The notes under the pieces: model-generated | Databases searched by the model: none | Seen by the model: the letters and a program-made list of their open reading frames with translations, nothing else | Told to the model about the DNA's origin: nothing | Program-made: the position numbers and the translations under genes | Part shown: positions 1 through 10,300 of the stretch, piece by piece | Numbering within the stretch: the first letter of the stretch is position 1 | Layout: each line of letters opens with the position of its first letter | NCBI GenBank assembly: GCA_023436145.1 | Contig: JAEZKP010000016.1 | Coordinates: forward strand, 62,001 to 126,000 | Origin: Fibrobacterota bacterium | GTDB lineage: Bacteria > Fibrobacterota > Chitinivibrionia > Chitinivibrionales > Chitinispirillaceae | Length of the DNA stretch: 64,000 bases | Reading direction: 5' to 3'

Positions 1-951
1 CCGATACTGATCAAACTGTTGATCGTTTAGTAGTGATTTACATATTTCAGCAGCATCCTGATTTTTTCCGGAATGTTTTAACATATGTGCCATACGGTTT
101 CTAGTGACAAAAAAGTTCTGTTTTCCTTCAGGAATTAAAGCATAATAAACAGAGAGCTTCTCATAAACTGCAGCAGCTGCATCATAATCTTTTCGGGATT
201 CCAGATACTTAACCTTAGCCCATAGAACAAAACGGCTGTCCTTGTATTGTTTTTCCAGCTCTGAGATGATAGCTGCCGACAGTTCAGGCTTTTTTTCCTG
301 GACATAAATATCAGAAAGACAAAGTTTTGCAGCGGTTCTGGTTAGAGAGGCACTTTTACTGCATTCATTCAGTTTCTTAATACCCTCTTTTTTACTTCCG
401 GGATACCAGAACAGAACCATCCAGAGCTTTTTTTTCAATTCAGATTTTCCATAATCATAAAGTCCCAGAAAAAAATCGGTATCTGTATTGGTAGAGTCTA
501 ACTCTTTTGCCTTGGTCAATAATTTTATAGCATCTATCCCATTGTGTAAAACATCGAAGTAGGCTTTTTGCCGCAAATAAAAGGCAGCATGCATAGCTTT
601 AGAAAAACCATCCAGCATAACGATGTATGAGGAGGCACCGTGAGCCTTTTCATAATCGCGGATTAAGGTTTGAGTTTTTTCAAATTCTACCAAAAAACCG
701 GCAGAATCGATTGTTTGCTCACAATCGACATCCCGCATTCCCATTGTGGTAAGCTTAAGAAGAGAGGGAAGCGGATCTGTTGGAAATTTCTGTTTCAAAG
801 AATCACAAATAGTGAATGCCTGCTGAAAATTACAATTAATAATATTAGTGACTATCCGTCCGGAAGATTCCATCAGATGTTCCGGAAAGCTAAATGCATC
901 ACTTAAAGAAATATTAAAAATTATTATAAAAAAGATTTTTCTATGCATCAT
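1..951 (-). CDS. Secreted helical-repeat (TPR-like) protein, 3' part beyond window
   Basis: Open for 317 codons from an ATG-ATG start to the left window edge, so the C-terminus is missing. The start (MMHRKIFFIIIFNISLSDA) is a short basic stretch followed by a hydrophobic core, consistent with a signal peptide. The rest is alternating amphipathic helices rich in Ala/Leu/Tyr/Lys, such as the segments AAAVYEKLSVYYAL and DAAEICKSLL, which look like tetratricopeptide-type repeats; they support protein-protein contacts but not an enzyme activity. The start overlaps the stop of the upstream UbiA gene by 11 bases, so it is probably the third gene of a ubiA-ubiA-TPR transcript. No catalytic motif is seen in the visible part. 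Confidence 0.75.
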   Translation of the reverse strand, partial: MMHRKIFFIIIFNISLSDAFSFPEHLMESSGRIVTNIINCNFQQAFTICDSLKQKFPTDPLPSLLKLTTMGMRDVDCEQTIDSAGFLVEFEKTQTLIRDYEKAHGASSYIVMLDGFSKAMHAAFYLRQKAYFDVLHNGIDAIKLLTKAKELDSTNTDTDFFLGLYDYGKSELKKKLWMVLFWYPGSKKEGIKKLNECSKSASLTRTAAKLCLSDIYVQEKKPELSAAIISELEKQYKDSRFVLWAKVKYLESRKDYDAAAAVYEKLSVYYALIPEGKQNFFVTRNRMAHMLKHSGKNQDAAEICKSLLNDQQFDQYR

Positions 952-1909
952 TACGTACCGTTATTAGTGAGGGATACGATACACCGTGTCGTATTCGAAA
1001 ATACAGCCAAGTAACAAAAAAAACAATAATTCCGGCAGGAATCATTAAAGGTATTATCAAACCGGAACAGATCATAGCCATTGCACCGCCAATTTTATAG
1101 GTAGATTCCATAAAAAAATCAGTGGGTTTAAAAATGTAACCCAGATAAAAGGGGAGCGGGACAGCTGAGCAGATAATTGCCAGAATATCATTCTGGAAAA
1201 AAGCAGTAACCATTGTAATAAGCAGTAAAACCGTGGCAATAAAATGTGCTCTTTGCAGGCCAAAAACTACAGCGGTAGTGTTTTTATGCACAGAAGAATC
1301 CCCGAGACGATCTGGTAATGTGGAGCTTATAGAACCAGCACACATAAGTAAAAAGTAGGGGAGTGCTGAACCTAAAAAATCCCTGTTCAACAGCTCTTTC
1401 CCTCCACAAACCCATCCGGCTCCAAATGCTATTACCCCATAACCTAACGCATTGGACAAAAAATCACAAACCGGTCTTCCTGAGAAATAGAAAGGTTTGA
1501 AGCTGTACAGTAAACCTATTATTATAGCGGATATACTGAGAAACGAGATAACTTTATATTCTGTAAAAAGAGGGGGGACTATTGAAAACAGAGATAAAAG
1601 GATTGAGAACAAAAAGGCATCTCTTCTGCAAACTATACCCTTGGCTAACAGAGGAAGACCTCCATTTTTCTTATCCACCTCAACGTCTGCCATCTGATTG
1701 AAGATATATACTGCACCTACAGAAAGAGAGAACAGAAAAAGCAGTATAAAAATCAGCAAGGACGACCTGTTCCAGAGGTTGAAAATTTCGCTGAATGAAC
1801 CAGCACTTGCCCGGTAATAGCCAAATAATGAAAAACCCCATACCGGCACCAACAGAACCGGACGCATTGTGAATAGAAGATCAAGCAAATAAACTATTGT
1901 TTTTCTCAT
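941..1909 (-). CDS. UbiA-family prenyltransferase (second of a tandem pair)
   Basis: An integral membrane protein of 322 residues with about eight or nine hydrophobic segments. It carries both Asp-rich motifs of the UbiA superfamily: NQMADVEVD (about residues 71-79, the NDxxDxxxD-type motif) and DRLGDSSVHKN (about residue 200). Such enzymes transfer a prenyl chain from a polyprenyl diphosphate, held through Mg2+ by the Asp motifs, to an aromatic or alcohol acceptor. The acceptor cannot be read from the sequence; quinone, glyceryl-phosphate ether lipid or porphyrin are all used in this superfamily. Its ATG overlaps the stop of the preceding paralogue as ATGA, which indicates translational coupling. 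The first motif has Gln where many members have Asp. Confidence 0.85.
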   Translation of the reverse strand: MRKTIVYLLDLLFTMRPVLLVPVWGFSLFGYYRASAGSFSEIFNLWNRSSLLIFILLFLFSLSVGAVYIFNQMADVEVDKKNGGLPLLAKGIVCRRDAFLFSILLSLFSIVPPLFTEYKVISFLSISAIIIGLLYSFKPFYFSGRPVCDFLSNALGYGVIAFGAGWVCGGKELLNRDFLGSALPYFLLMCAGSISSTLPDRLGDSSVHKNTTAVVFGLQRAHFIATVLLLITMVTAFFQNDILAIICSAVPLPFYLGYIFKPTDFFMESTYKIGGAMAMICSGLIIPLMIPAGIIVFFVTWLYFRIRHGVSYPSLITVRNDA

Positions 1910-2889
1910 TTTGATTTGAAGGTCGGGTACTCGATCCCAAATCTTCTCTGATAATAAGCTCTGCTTCCAGCAAAGGTGATTATTATCAAAATTCCATATT
2001 CAGGTACAAACAAAGCTACAGACAGCGATAAAAGAAATACCGGCCATTTAAAAGTCTTAAACGCCAGATCTCTTTTGGTTAAAAAGGCAAATGAGATGAA
2101 AAAAAGCAGACTGATAACTGTGGGAACTGCCATCACCCAAAAATGATTTTCAATAAAAAATGAAAAACCTAGTGCTCCAAAACAAAATAACGCTGCAGTC
2201 ACTGCAGTCACCTTTTCTCCATATTTAACACAATAGGTTTTTTTCCCGGTCAGTTGATCCCCATCCGCATCAGGAATAGTAGTGGCCAAGAACACCGCGC
2301 CGTTTGCCAATGCCGGAGCAACCGAAGATAAAAGTCCTTTAACCATTACTCCAGAATCTATGGAAGTACCGATTTTGGAGGCATACCAACCTACCAGAAA
2401 GGTAAGCATTCCGTGACCAATTGAATTGGCAAGCACTCCACCCCAGGCACGGTTTTTTAGCTGAACAGGAGGCAAATTATAAAAATAACCTAGTAAAAGA
2501 CCTAAAATAAAAAGTATCAGAAGGATGCCATCATAAAAAAAACTTGTAGCCAGGCCCACTAAAGCACAAAGAAAAGCAAAGATCCAGGCCGTACGGACAG
2601 AAATAATCCCATTTGGAAGTAAAAAAAGCTTATGGTTAATCCTGTCACTCTCTATGTCTACAATCTGATTGACCACATAGATGGACGCAACTATAAGTGA
2701 AAATCCAGTAAGTATGGTCCAAAGGTTTAAAATCTGGTTTCCAGTATAATTCGTAAACCAGCTTCCACCAATGCCAGCATGTTCATTACCTGAGATCCAG
2801 CCAAGAATGAGAATTGTCCAAACCGGAGCAAGCAGGGGGATTCTAAGTAAAAAGAGACAGTCCAATGTTTTACGTATTATTTTATGCAC
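1906..2889 (-). CDS. UbiA-family prenyltransferase (first of a tandem pair)
   Basis: Membrane protein of 327 residues with the UbiA signatures NQIVDIESDRINH (about residue 73 on) and TTIPDADGDQLTGKKTY (about residue 203 on). The second motif is complete (DADGD), better conserved than in its downstream paralogue. The start is GTG at 2889; no ATG lies nearby and only a weak purine stretch precedes it. It is the first gene of the ubiA-ubiA-TPR string. Substrate unknown. The PxxDxDGDxxxGKxT form of the second motif is also common in menaquinone and chlorophyll-type UbiA enzymes, so a lipid-quinone or ether-lipid role is possible but is only inference. Confidence 0.86.
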   Translation of the reverse strand: MHKIIRKTLDCLFLLRIPLLAPVWTILILGWISGNEHAGIGGSWFTNYTGNQILNLWTILTGFSLIVASIYVVNQIVDIESDRINHKLFLLPNGIISVRTAWIFAFLCALVGLATSFFYDGILLILFILGLLLGYFYNLPPVQLKNRAWGGVLANSIGHGMLTFLVGWYASKIGTSIDSGVMVKGLLSSVAPALANGAVFLATTIPDADGDQLTGKKTYCVKYGEKVTAVTAALFCFGALGFSFFIENHFWVMAVPTVISLLFFISFAFLTKRDLAFKTFKWPVFLLSLSVALFVPEYGILIIITFAGSRAYYQRRFGIEYPTFKSK

Positions 2890-3219
2890 CAGATTTTTTC
2901 CGCTATATTGATAGAAATAGTAAAATTACTTTAGATGAAAGCAAAACAGCAAAAAAACCATTTAAATCAAATTTCAGATTTAACTCAGTAATATTTAGCT
3001 TTTTTCAGCTGAGCATCTGATTTAAGGATTTCAATTTTTTTATCCTGTTTAAACACCATCAGTAATGAAAACCGGACCAGAAATTAACTCTATGGGCCTG
3101 TTTATGTGTAACTCAGATAATATAAACTATGCCCCGTGCCATATCGGAATTTTCACTTGGAAACAGATAAAGGTTATTTTCCGATTTTTTTTTAATTTGA
3201 AGTGCGATCGAAGTGGGGA
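2890..3219. other. Intergenic stretch between ubiA pair and PHP gene
   Basis: 330 AT-rich bases between two minus-strand genes. It must hold the promoter of the ubiA pair (reading leftwards) and the end of the PHP transcript. I see no open frame with a ribosome binding site. A run of T (3184-3193) follows an arm TTCCGAT whose complement ATCGGAA lies near 3143, but the 30-base loop and plus-strand polarity make it a poor terminator for the minus-strand genes. Nothing else supportable. Confidence 0.4.
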
Positions 3220-4284
3220 TTAGAAAGGATATGCACCTATGGGAAAAGGGTTCGAGTAGATCCATGCCTTGGATTTTCTGTAGACTTCCACGCGATAAAC
3301 ACCGTTTTTTTCTATTTTAAATTCAGCACTTTTTCCATCAATCTGATCAATCAAATTTCCATCTGCAATAAATCTGATACTGCCTTTTTCTGGAATTTGC
3401 ACGATTAAACGAGCCGGCAATGAGCAATCTGTCTGGATACCGGGAAAACTGATCAGGCCATTTTTGTGTTCGAGGAAAAAAATGGAACCACTGGCGTCAC
3501 CTCTGCGGAAATTGCTGATAAAACCATGACCGCACCTTAAGGCATTCAAAATAGTGTTCTTGGAGCTGGCAAAGTTGGACAAATCATTTTTCTGATCAAT
3601 ATAGAGATGAGTACGTATTCCCTTCAGTTCAACTTTTATAGGAAACACTCTGAAGTAACAATAACCTATTCCAAGTCTTCTACTATGTGCATCAACACCA
3701 CCAATACCACTGACAAATCTGCTTTTGTTTAAAGAGTCCCATCTGGCCAGCAATTCCGGTGGAGGTGCACCAAGAAATCTTCTTGGATAGAACAATTTAA
3801 AGAAACTCATCCACGACTTTAAGTTTTCCACCCAATCAGACATCTGATTCCAGATTTCTATTCCGTCAAATCCGTTTACTTCCCAGTCGGTCCATGGATA
3901 AGGAGGCAAATTGCCAAAATAATTTCTCTTTTCAGCTGGATGAGCAAGAAAACCTATACCTCCGGCTTTTTTAATCTCATCAATATAGCTCTGAGGCCTC
4001 ATTGTGCCGTCAAAAACCTGATTAACCCCCAGTGCAAGATAGTGATTTCTTTTGTCAGGATCATGATGTTCATATCCCACTAAAACACATAATTTGTCGC
4101 TAAATCCCTCATAACCGTCATCAAGAGCCCCAAGGGTCATATGATCTGTAACGATAATAAAATCCAGATCAACCGATTTTGCAGCTTTAATCAGTTCACG
4201 GATAGTAATTCCGCCATCAGAATAAGTAGTGTGCAGATGAATCGCACCTGTAATTTCTTTGTAAGAGTCTTTTTTTAGAGTCAT
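3220..4284 (-). CDS. PHP-domain metal-dependent phosphoesterase
   Basis: 354 residues. The N-terminal half has the PHP signatures: HLHTTYSDG (about residues 16-24; His-x-His metal ligands), IVTDH (about 43-47), GYEHH (about 69-73), FLAHP (about 113-117) and GIGGVDAHS (about 195). PHP proteins are multinuclear-metal phosphoesterases or related hydrolases. There is no polymerase or histidinol-phosphatase context here, so the substrate is open. The C-terminal 100 residues (after about 250) form a beta-rich region ending AWIYSNPFPIGAYPF, reminiscent of PHP proteins that carry a small beta-sandwich. No signal peptide. It sits downstream of the giant surface-protein gene, separated by a hairpin, so it is probably transcribed separately. 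Confidence 0.8.
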   Translation of the reverse strand: MTLKKDSYKEITGAIHLHTTYSDGGITIRELIKAAKSVDLDFIIVTDHMTLGALDDGYEGFSDKLCVLVGYEHHDPDKRNHYLALGVNQVFDGTMRPQSYIDEIKKAGGIGFLAHPAEKRNYFGNLPPYPWTDWEVNGFDGIEIWNQMSDWVENLKSWMSFFKLFYPRRFLGAPPPELLARWDSLNKSRFVSGIGGVDAHSRRLGIGYCYFRVFPIKVELKGIRTHLYIDQKNDLSNFASSKNTILNALRCGHGFISNFRRGDASGSIFFLEHKNGLISFPGIQTDCSLPARLIVQIPEKGSIRFIADGNLIDQIDGKSAEFKIEKNGVYRVEVYRKSKAWIYSNPFPIGAYPF

Positions 4285-4328
4285 TATCGGTTAAATCTAT
4301 GTCTATCCAACCTGGTTTCATACTCTAG

Positions 4329-4353
4329 CCATATCGGGTCATACCCGATATGG
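4329..4353 (-). terminator. Perfect 11-bp hairpin after the giant surface-protein gene
   Basis: Arm CCATATCGGGT (4329-4339), loop of three bases, then its exact reverse complement (4343-4353). It begins 24 bases past the stop of the minus-strand gene ending at 4377, where a transcription terminator is expected. No clear T-tract follows on the minus strand, so it may act by a different mechanism or only protect the 3' end. The hairpin itself is directly visible; the role is inferred. Confidence 0.45.
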
Positions 4354-4376
4354 ATCTGAACTGTTATAATAAAAAA

Positions 4377-7300
4377 CTAATGAACATAAACTAATCGTGC
4401 ATCAAATGTTTTTGATACCTTCCCCTTTGAGTCTAAGATGGAGAGTTTAACAAAATACATTCCGTTACTTACTTTTCCTCTTCCTGAGTTCTCACCATTC
4501 CAGATCAGTGTGTGCTCTCCACTGCTCATAGGTTGTGTAATTGTTTTTTCCCAGATCCTTCTTCCCATAGCATCGAACACAGAAAATCTTAATCTTTCTT
4601 TTGCTCCGATAGGAATTGTAAATTTGAAAATCGCAGAATTGCGCACAGGATTTGCATACACACTCCGTAAACCATATTTCCAAGAAAGTGCTTTGTTTTT
4701 AAAGCGGTCCATGAAATCTCTTCCGGCAATAACAATCCACCTGTATTCGGTGCTGTTGGCGCCCACTGAAACTTTCCCGCTATTCTCCCACTCTCCTGTT
4801 GCTGTGTTCAATATGTAAGAACTTATACCGGAAGGAATCTCGCCTTCACTAATCATATCAAAGGTGAAATCGACATGAGCAGGTTGATTATTTTCAAATG
4901 CTATCTCCTGGGCCATGCCACCACCCGAAAGGTCACCGGTTATATAATCTCCAAAAAACCGGTTTGTGTTTCTGTCAAATAATTTAACCCTGGATTGAGC
5001 AAATCCAGGAGATGCCGGATAGTAGATTTGTCCTGCTTTGTGAGAATAACCACAGTACACTTCTGAAACCAGGGCGGAATCGATTCTGCAATTGACAGTG
5101 ACACCCCATGCGTCAGACTTAAGTTGCTTTTTAAGCGGTTGTAGAGATGACATTGAAACCGGAACTGGCGGAATTTTAAGCGTTATCTCTTTATCATACA
5201 TATTATAAATTGAATAGAATGCATTGTGATATTTCCAATCCAGTGAATCGTTTATGTTCTGGCGATTGGCTTTTCCTGGAATATAGTACCCTCTGGTTAC
5301 AAAAATACCTGAATCATTTGCCCACTTATATATTGCTATTGAATCCATTCCGGATGATTGAATAATATCCTTTATACGAACCGGAAAATTATAGGGCAGT
5401 GTCAGATCGGTAAATTCTTTTTTCGGAAGAACAATTTTAACGGTGTCTTTAAGAGACATGGTTAAAGCAGCTCCCAGATTAACCGCCTTCTCATTGCGTG
5501 TCTTTATCCAGAAAGTTTTGCCAGGACTGAAATTGAAATAGGATTCGGTCTGATCATTGTATTCCACCCATCGGTCCTTAGTCGCGGCATTTGCAGGTGT
5601 TGGTAACCAGTAGAAAATTCTGGCGTATCTGCCATCATAACTGCTACTGTCTGTTTCAGAAAGATGAATCAGCAGCGATTCCGGGCTGGTGGAGTACAGT
5701 TCAGCTGAAACAGAAAAGGGTGTCCACTGTAGAGGGAATATCCTGGTCTCGAGCTTTTCTATATATACTTGCTTTGATAGATTGCTGATTATCCTGTTAA
5801 TTCCATCAGTGATTCGCAATTCAGCCCTGATCCCCGTTTCAACACTACTGAATTCCTTTGGAATAGAAAGAATCAGCTGCTGGGAGCTGTTTGAAAGAAC
5901 ACTGTCGATACGTATGGTTACCGGATCTTTTCCTGTGGAATAACAGAACTGATATTTCATATTAATGATATTGTCGGTGATGGTAACTGTATCAGTTGTA
6001 CTCTTTCCTGGAAAGGCTGTTTTATCAATTTTACCGTTGAAACTCAGAACCGGTACTAATGTGTCAATTAACAGTATAAATGGGAAATCTGTCTTATTGG
6101 TATAAATCGAAACAATCTTTCTCAGTGTATCATTAATTGCATTGTGTTCAACTGCTAACCCTTTGGGAGTTTCCCTGTATAATCCTATTTTGGCAGCACT
6201 GAAACCGGATGGAACATTGTAGCGTAAACCGATCCAGAATGCCGGTGTAGGAGCTTTCTTAGCAAAGTAAAACCCGTTTCCAACAACTACCATTCCATTG
6301 TGTGGATTTCCCGGGTGGTAAATGGCAGTATCACTGAAGGTGTCTTTTGAGCCGAAATTTGAATCCTTGGACAAAATAAGATTGCCATTAAAAGCAAGTA
6401 TTGTATCAAAAAGAACTCCCGGATTAAAAAATACCAGAGGTTCACGTGTAAAATTGGGTGTCACTATACTTTTTTGAGACAGTTCAACAGGTAAAGCCCA
6501 ACGTCCACCTTTTTTTCTAAGCCATAAAGAGATAAAATATTCTGTATTGAATGACAATTTGTGCAATTTCAAAGAAACACTGTCACATTCACTTCTTACC
6601 TGCACTATCTGCATCTCATCTGATATGATTGATTCAAAACCGGTGTTGCTGTAGGTGATCCCCAGTTCCAGACTGTCACCAATCCCGGCAGTATCTACAC
6701 ACCAACTCAACATTATTTTGGCAGACAATGAATCGAATTGTGGTGAGTGAAACGTAATGGTGTTAGGAACTGCAGGTTCATCGGAGGGTTCCAGTGTTTT
6801 AATACTAACCCTTGATTTTTCAGTAATATCCGACCAGATGCCTTTTTTATTTACTACCTGGGCAGCAAAGTAATAAATGGTCGAATAATTCAACAGATCA
6901 ACTATGCAACTATTCTGCTGTGAGCTTAATTGGATTAACGAATAATCGGAACTGTGTATTGTACCTGTAGGTATCTGCTTTACACTATACCAGATCCGTA
7001 TTCCTGAGATGCTGTCGGAATTTACTTCATCCCAGGACAATCTTATCGCACTGGAGCTTATAGCCTGGGCACTGAGAATTATCGGATTGTTAAAAGTGTT
7101 ATTTTCGGTTATAAAACGTGCTGTTTTTGGCACGCTCAGACTGTCATTTTTACCCTTAAGTCTTACGCCACACCACATCTGATGCGAACCTAAAGAAAAG
7201 ATATTATTAAACACCTTTTTTTCAACTACTGAACCGGTCAGAAACTCTTTAACCGCAAAACTGCCGGAATTAGATCCTCTATAATCCAACCCAAGGCTGT

Positions 7301-10300
7301 CAAATGCATAACAGAAAAGGACTGAATCCACTTTCTCTGTATCCAGGGGGGAGGAAGCTACAAAGCTAATCAGCACAGAGTCTCCACCCAGATGTCTTCC
7401 GCTGATACTCAATGGATTGGAAGGCGGATTTTTATCCATTAATAATACTTCTGTTCCATTTCCGGCGTTAAATGCGGACAATTTACCGTTAGTTAAATAT
7501 AGCGCGTTCATCAAAAACCAGGTGACACCAGCCTCCGGAAATGTCAGTGTATCAACAAAACTGCTATTGTTTTTAAATTCAGCGCGGGAGTATTTAATTA
7601 AACGGCTTGCGGTAACCGTATTTTCAGGTAATGAAACCTTGGAAATCCAAATGCCCAGTGAGTCGTAAACTGGCGGAAAAATCTGTGGTTCTATCTTATC
7701 AAGATTACTGAGTGTAATTTCGACTTCAGTTCCGCGAAGATATTTTGCCGATATCTGAACCGGATTTTCACCTTTATTATACACATAAATAAATCCGGTT
7801 TTGACCGATGTATCACTTCCCGCTTTTCCGGTAACAATGAGTTTTACATCGTAAAGACCTGTCTTACTGTAGATGTGTTCCGGTGAGGGTTCTGTGCTGG
7901 TTGTACCATCACCGAAGTCCCATATGGTAGAAGAAAAAATACCCGAAGAATTATTGGTGAATTGAACACTGACATTAACAGTCCCTCCGGTTGGATTTGC
8001 TGAGAAATCAGCAACCGGTGCAGGTGTAATGGTTAAAACAGCCGTTTTGCTGTAGTCTGTGCCTTCTGAATTGGAAACCATACATTTAACACTATCTAGA
8101 TTATTACTGTAGCTTACCCCTTTAATAACCAGTGTATTTACAGTGTCACCCTCACGAGGAATATTGTTTATAAACCACTGGTACTTGGGAAGTGGAAATC
8201 CTGTGGCATTCACAGTAAAGGTAACCGTATCTCCTATGTACCGAGTCTGAGATTCTGGATTCAGTGTAATCTTTGGCGCCTCTAATTTATTGTCCACAAT
8301 CAGGCTTGCAGTATCCGATGTGTCACGCCCAGCGCTGTTAATTACAATACAGTAGTAATTCCCAGCATCCTCTTTTTTGACTGGATCAAGAATGAGCGAA
8401 TCTAACGAACTTAAAGATTCTGAAACACCCGATTTGTACCATTGATAGTTTAGTGGTGGAGTTCCGGTAGCTTCAACTATAAATTTAACCCTTTTTCCCT
8501 CATTGGTGTTCTGGTCTTGGGGGTGATTAAAAATAAGGGGACGTTCAGGAAAAACTTGTAAAGTCACAGTATCACTGCTTATCGTTCCTGCAACATTGGA
8601 AACCAGGCAGAATATCTTAAAATTATTCGAGCTGACTTGTACACTGTCCAGTACCAGAGTTGAGCTGTCACTTAAAGTCTTTGCAACATCATGCAAGAAA
8701 ACCCATTTATACAGTAAAGGAGCAGTACCATGTGCCTTGACTCTGAACAATGCTCTCTGATTCTCTGTTATACTTACTGGTAAAGGTTGACTGTCTACAA
8801 CCGGTGGTGCTGGCCTGACCTTCAGATAAATTGGGGATGAGGAAATGGTTTGAACCTCGTTCGTAACCATACAGTGATAATAGCTGCCGTCATCTGAAAG
8901 CGCAACATCAGGAATAACCAGCTCAGCAAAAGACCCAACAGAATCAGTCCCGTTTTTAACCCATTTATAGCTGAATGGGGGAGTCCCGCTTACCGAAATC
9001 CTTATTTTTGATGTATCTCCATCAAAAACTACAACCGAGTCCGGAAATGAATCAATTATGGGAGGAATCAATACTTTTAAAAATGCAACTTTACTATTTA
9101 TAGTGTCTGAAATGTTGTAAATGACACATTGAAAATTACCACTGTCTGCAGCACTTGCAGAGCCTATAACCATACTGGAAGTGTTGATGGGTAGAGTATC
9201 GAAGTTGTTTTTTATCCATAAATAGGAAAGGGAATCACCGTTGACAGTAACAGAAAGAGTGCATGGTAAACCTTTAACAACCTTGACCGTATCTTTAAGA
9301 TCTTCGTCCATTACCGGTTTCCGGTAAACTGTCAGGCTGCAGGTTCTGCTCTGGATAGAACCATAAACGTTGGATACAATGCAATAGTAGGAATTATTGT
9401 TTTGTAGCATGGAGATGTTATTAACGCTCAACGTTGATGAACTGTCAATTACTACACCTGGCGTGGAATTGTTGTACCATCTGTAATTAATTGGTGTAGA
9501 ACCTGCAGCTACGACAGAAAACGTTGCATTTTTCCCTTCTCCAGCTATAACATCGGATGGTTCTGTCAGGATGTAAGGTTTGGATAATATGGAGATGTTA
9601 AAATCTGCGGTTAATGAATCCAGCTTGTCTTTAACTTTAATCCGAATGGAGTAAGTCGGTTTTCTAAGAAAATAAAGTAGCGAATCGGCTCTCAGTCTGT
9701 TTCCATCGATGCGGAAATATGCATTGTCACCATATGCAGGGAGGCTGTAGGTAAAAATTTCACCTGTATCCTGATCGGTTGTAGATAAAAGACCAATAGT
9801 GTCCCCCGCAAGGGTTGAATCACTTATAATAGTATTGGATAAACTGATAGCAGTGGGTTTATCGTTAGCATTTGTTATGGAGATATAGAAAGTTTGCCGT
9901 ATGGAATCTTTTCCATCAAAAGATTTCACAAAAATTGTATACTGGTTTTTACTCTCGTAATCCAGCAGGGAATTAGTGCGTAGAGTATCTCCACTAATTT
10001 TGAAACTTGAATTATCATTGACACCAGATACAAAACTGTAGGTAAAAGTGGACCCGCTGTCTCGGTCGATCGTGGTAAAAATACCTATAGGAGTATTAAG
10101 CGGAACGTTCTCAGAAACTACTGTAGAAGAAATGTATAGAGATTCCGGGGGCTCTTTAACGTCTGATATTTTTATATTAAATCGCTGTCGTCGATAAAGA
10201 CCGCCTTTATCGGTCGAACGGACAGTGATGGTGTAAAGACTATCCGCTTCATAATTGAAGGATGCTCTTGAAAAGAGTGTGTCTGATCGGATAACGAAAA

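Noticed and set aside
670..906. Plus-strand open frame of 78 codons
   Set aside because: It is the antisense shadow of the minus-strand repeat protein, which reads through to the window edge with a signal peptide.
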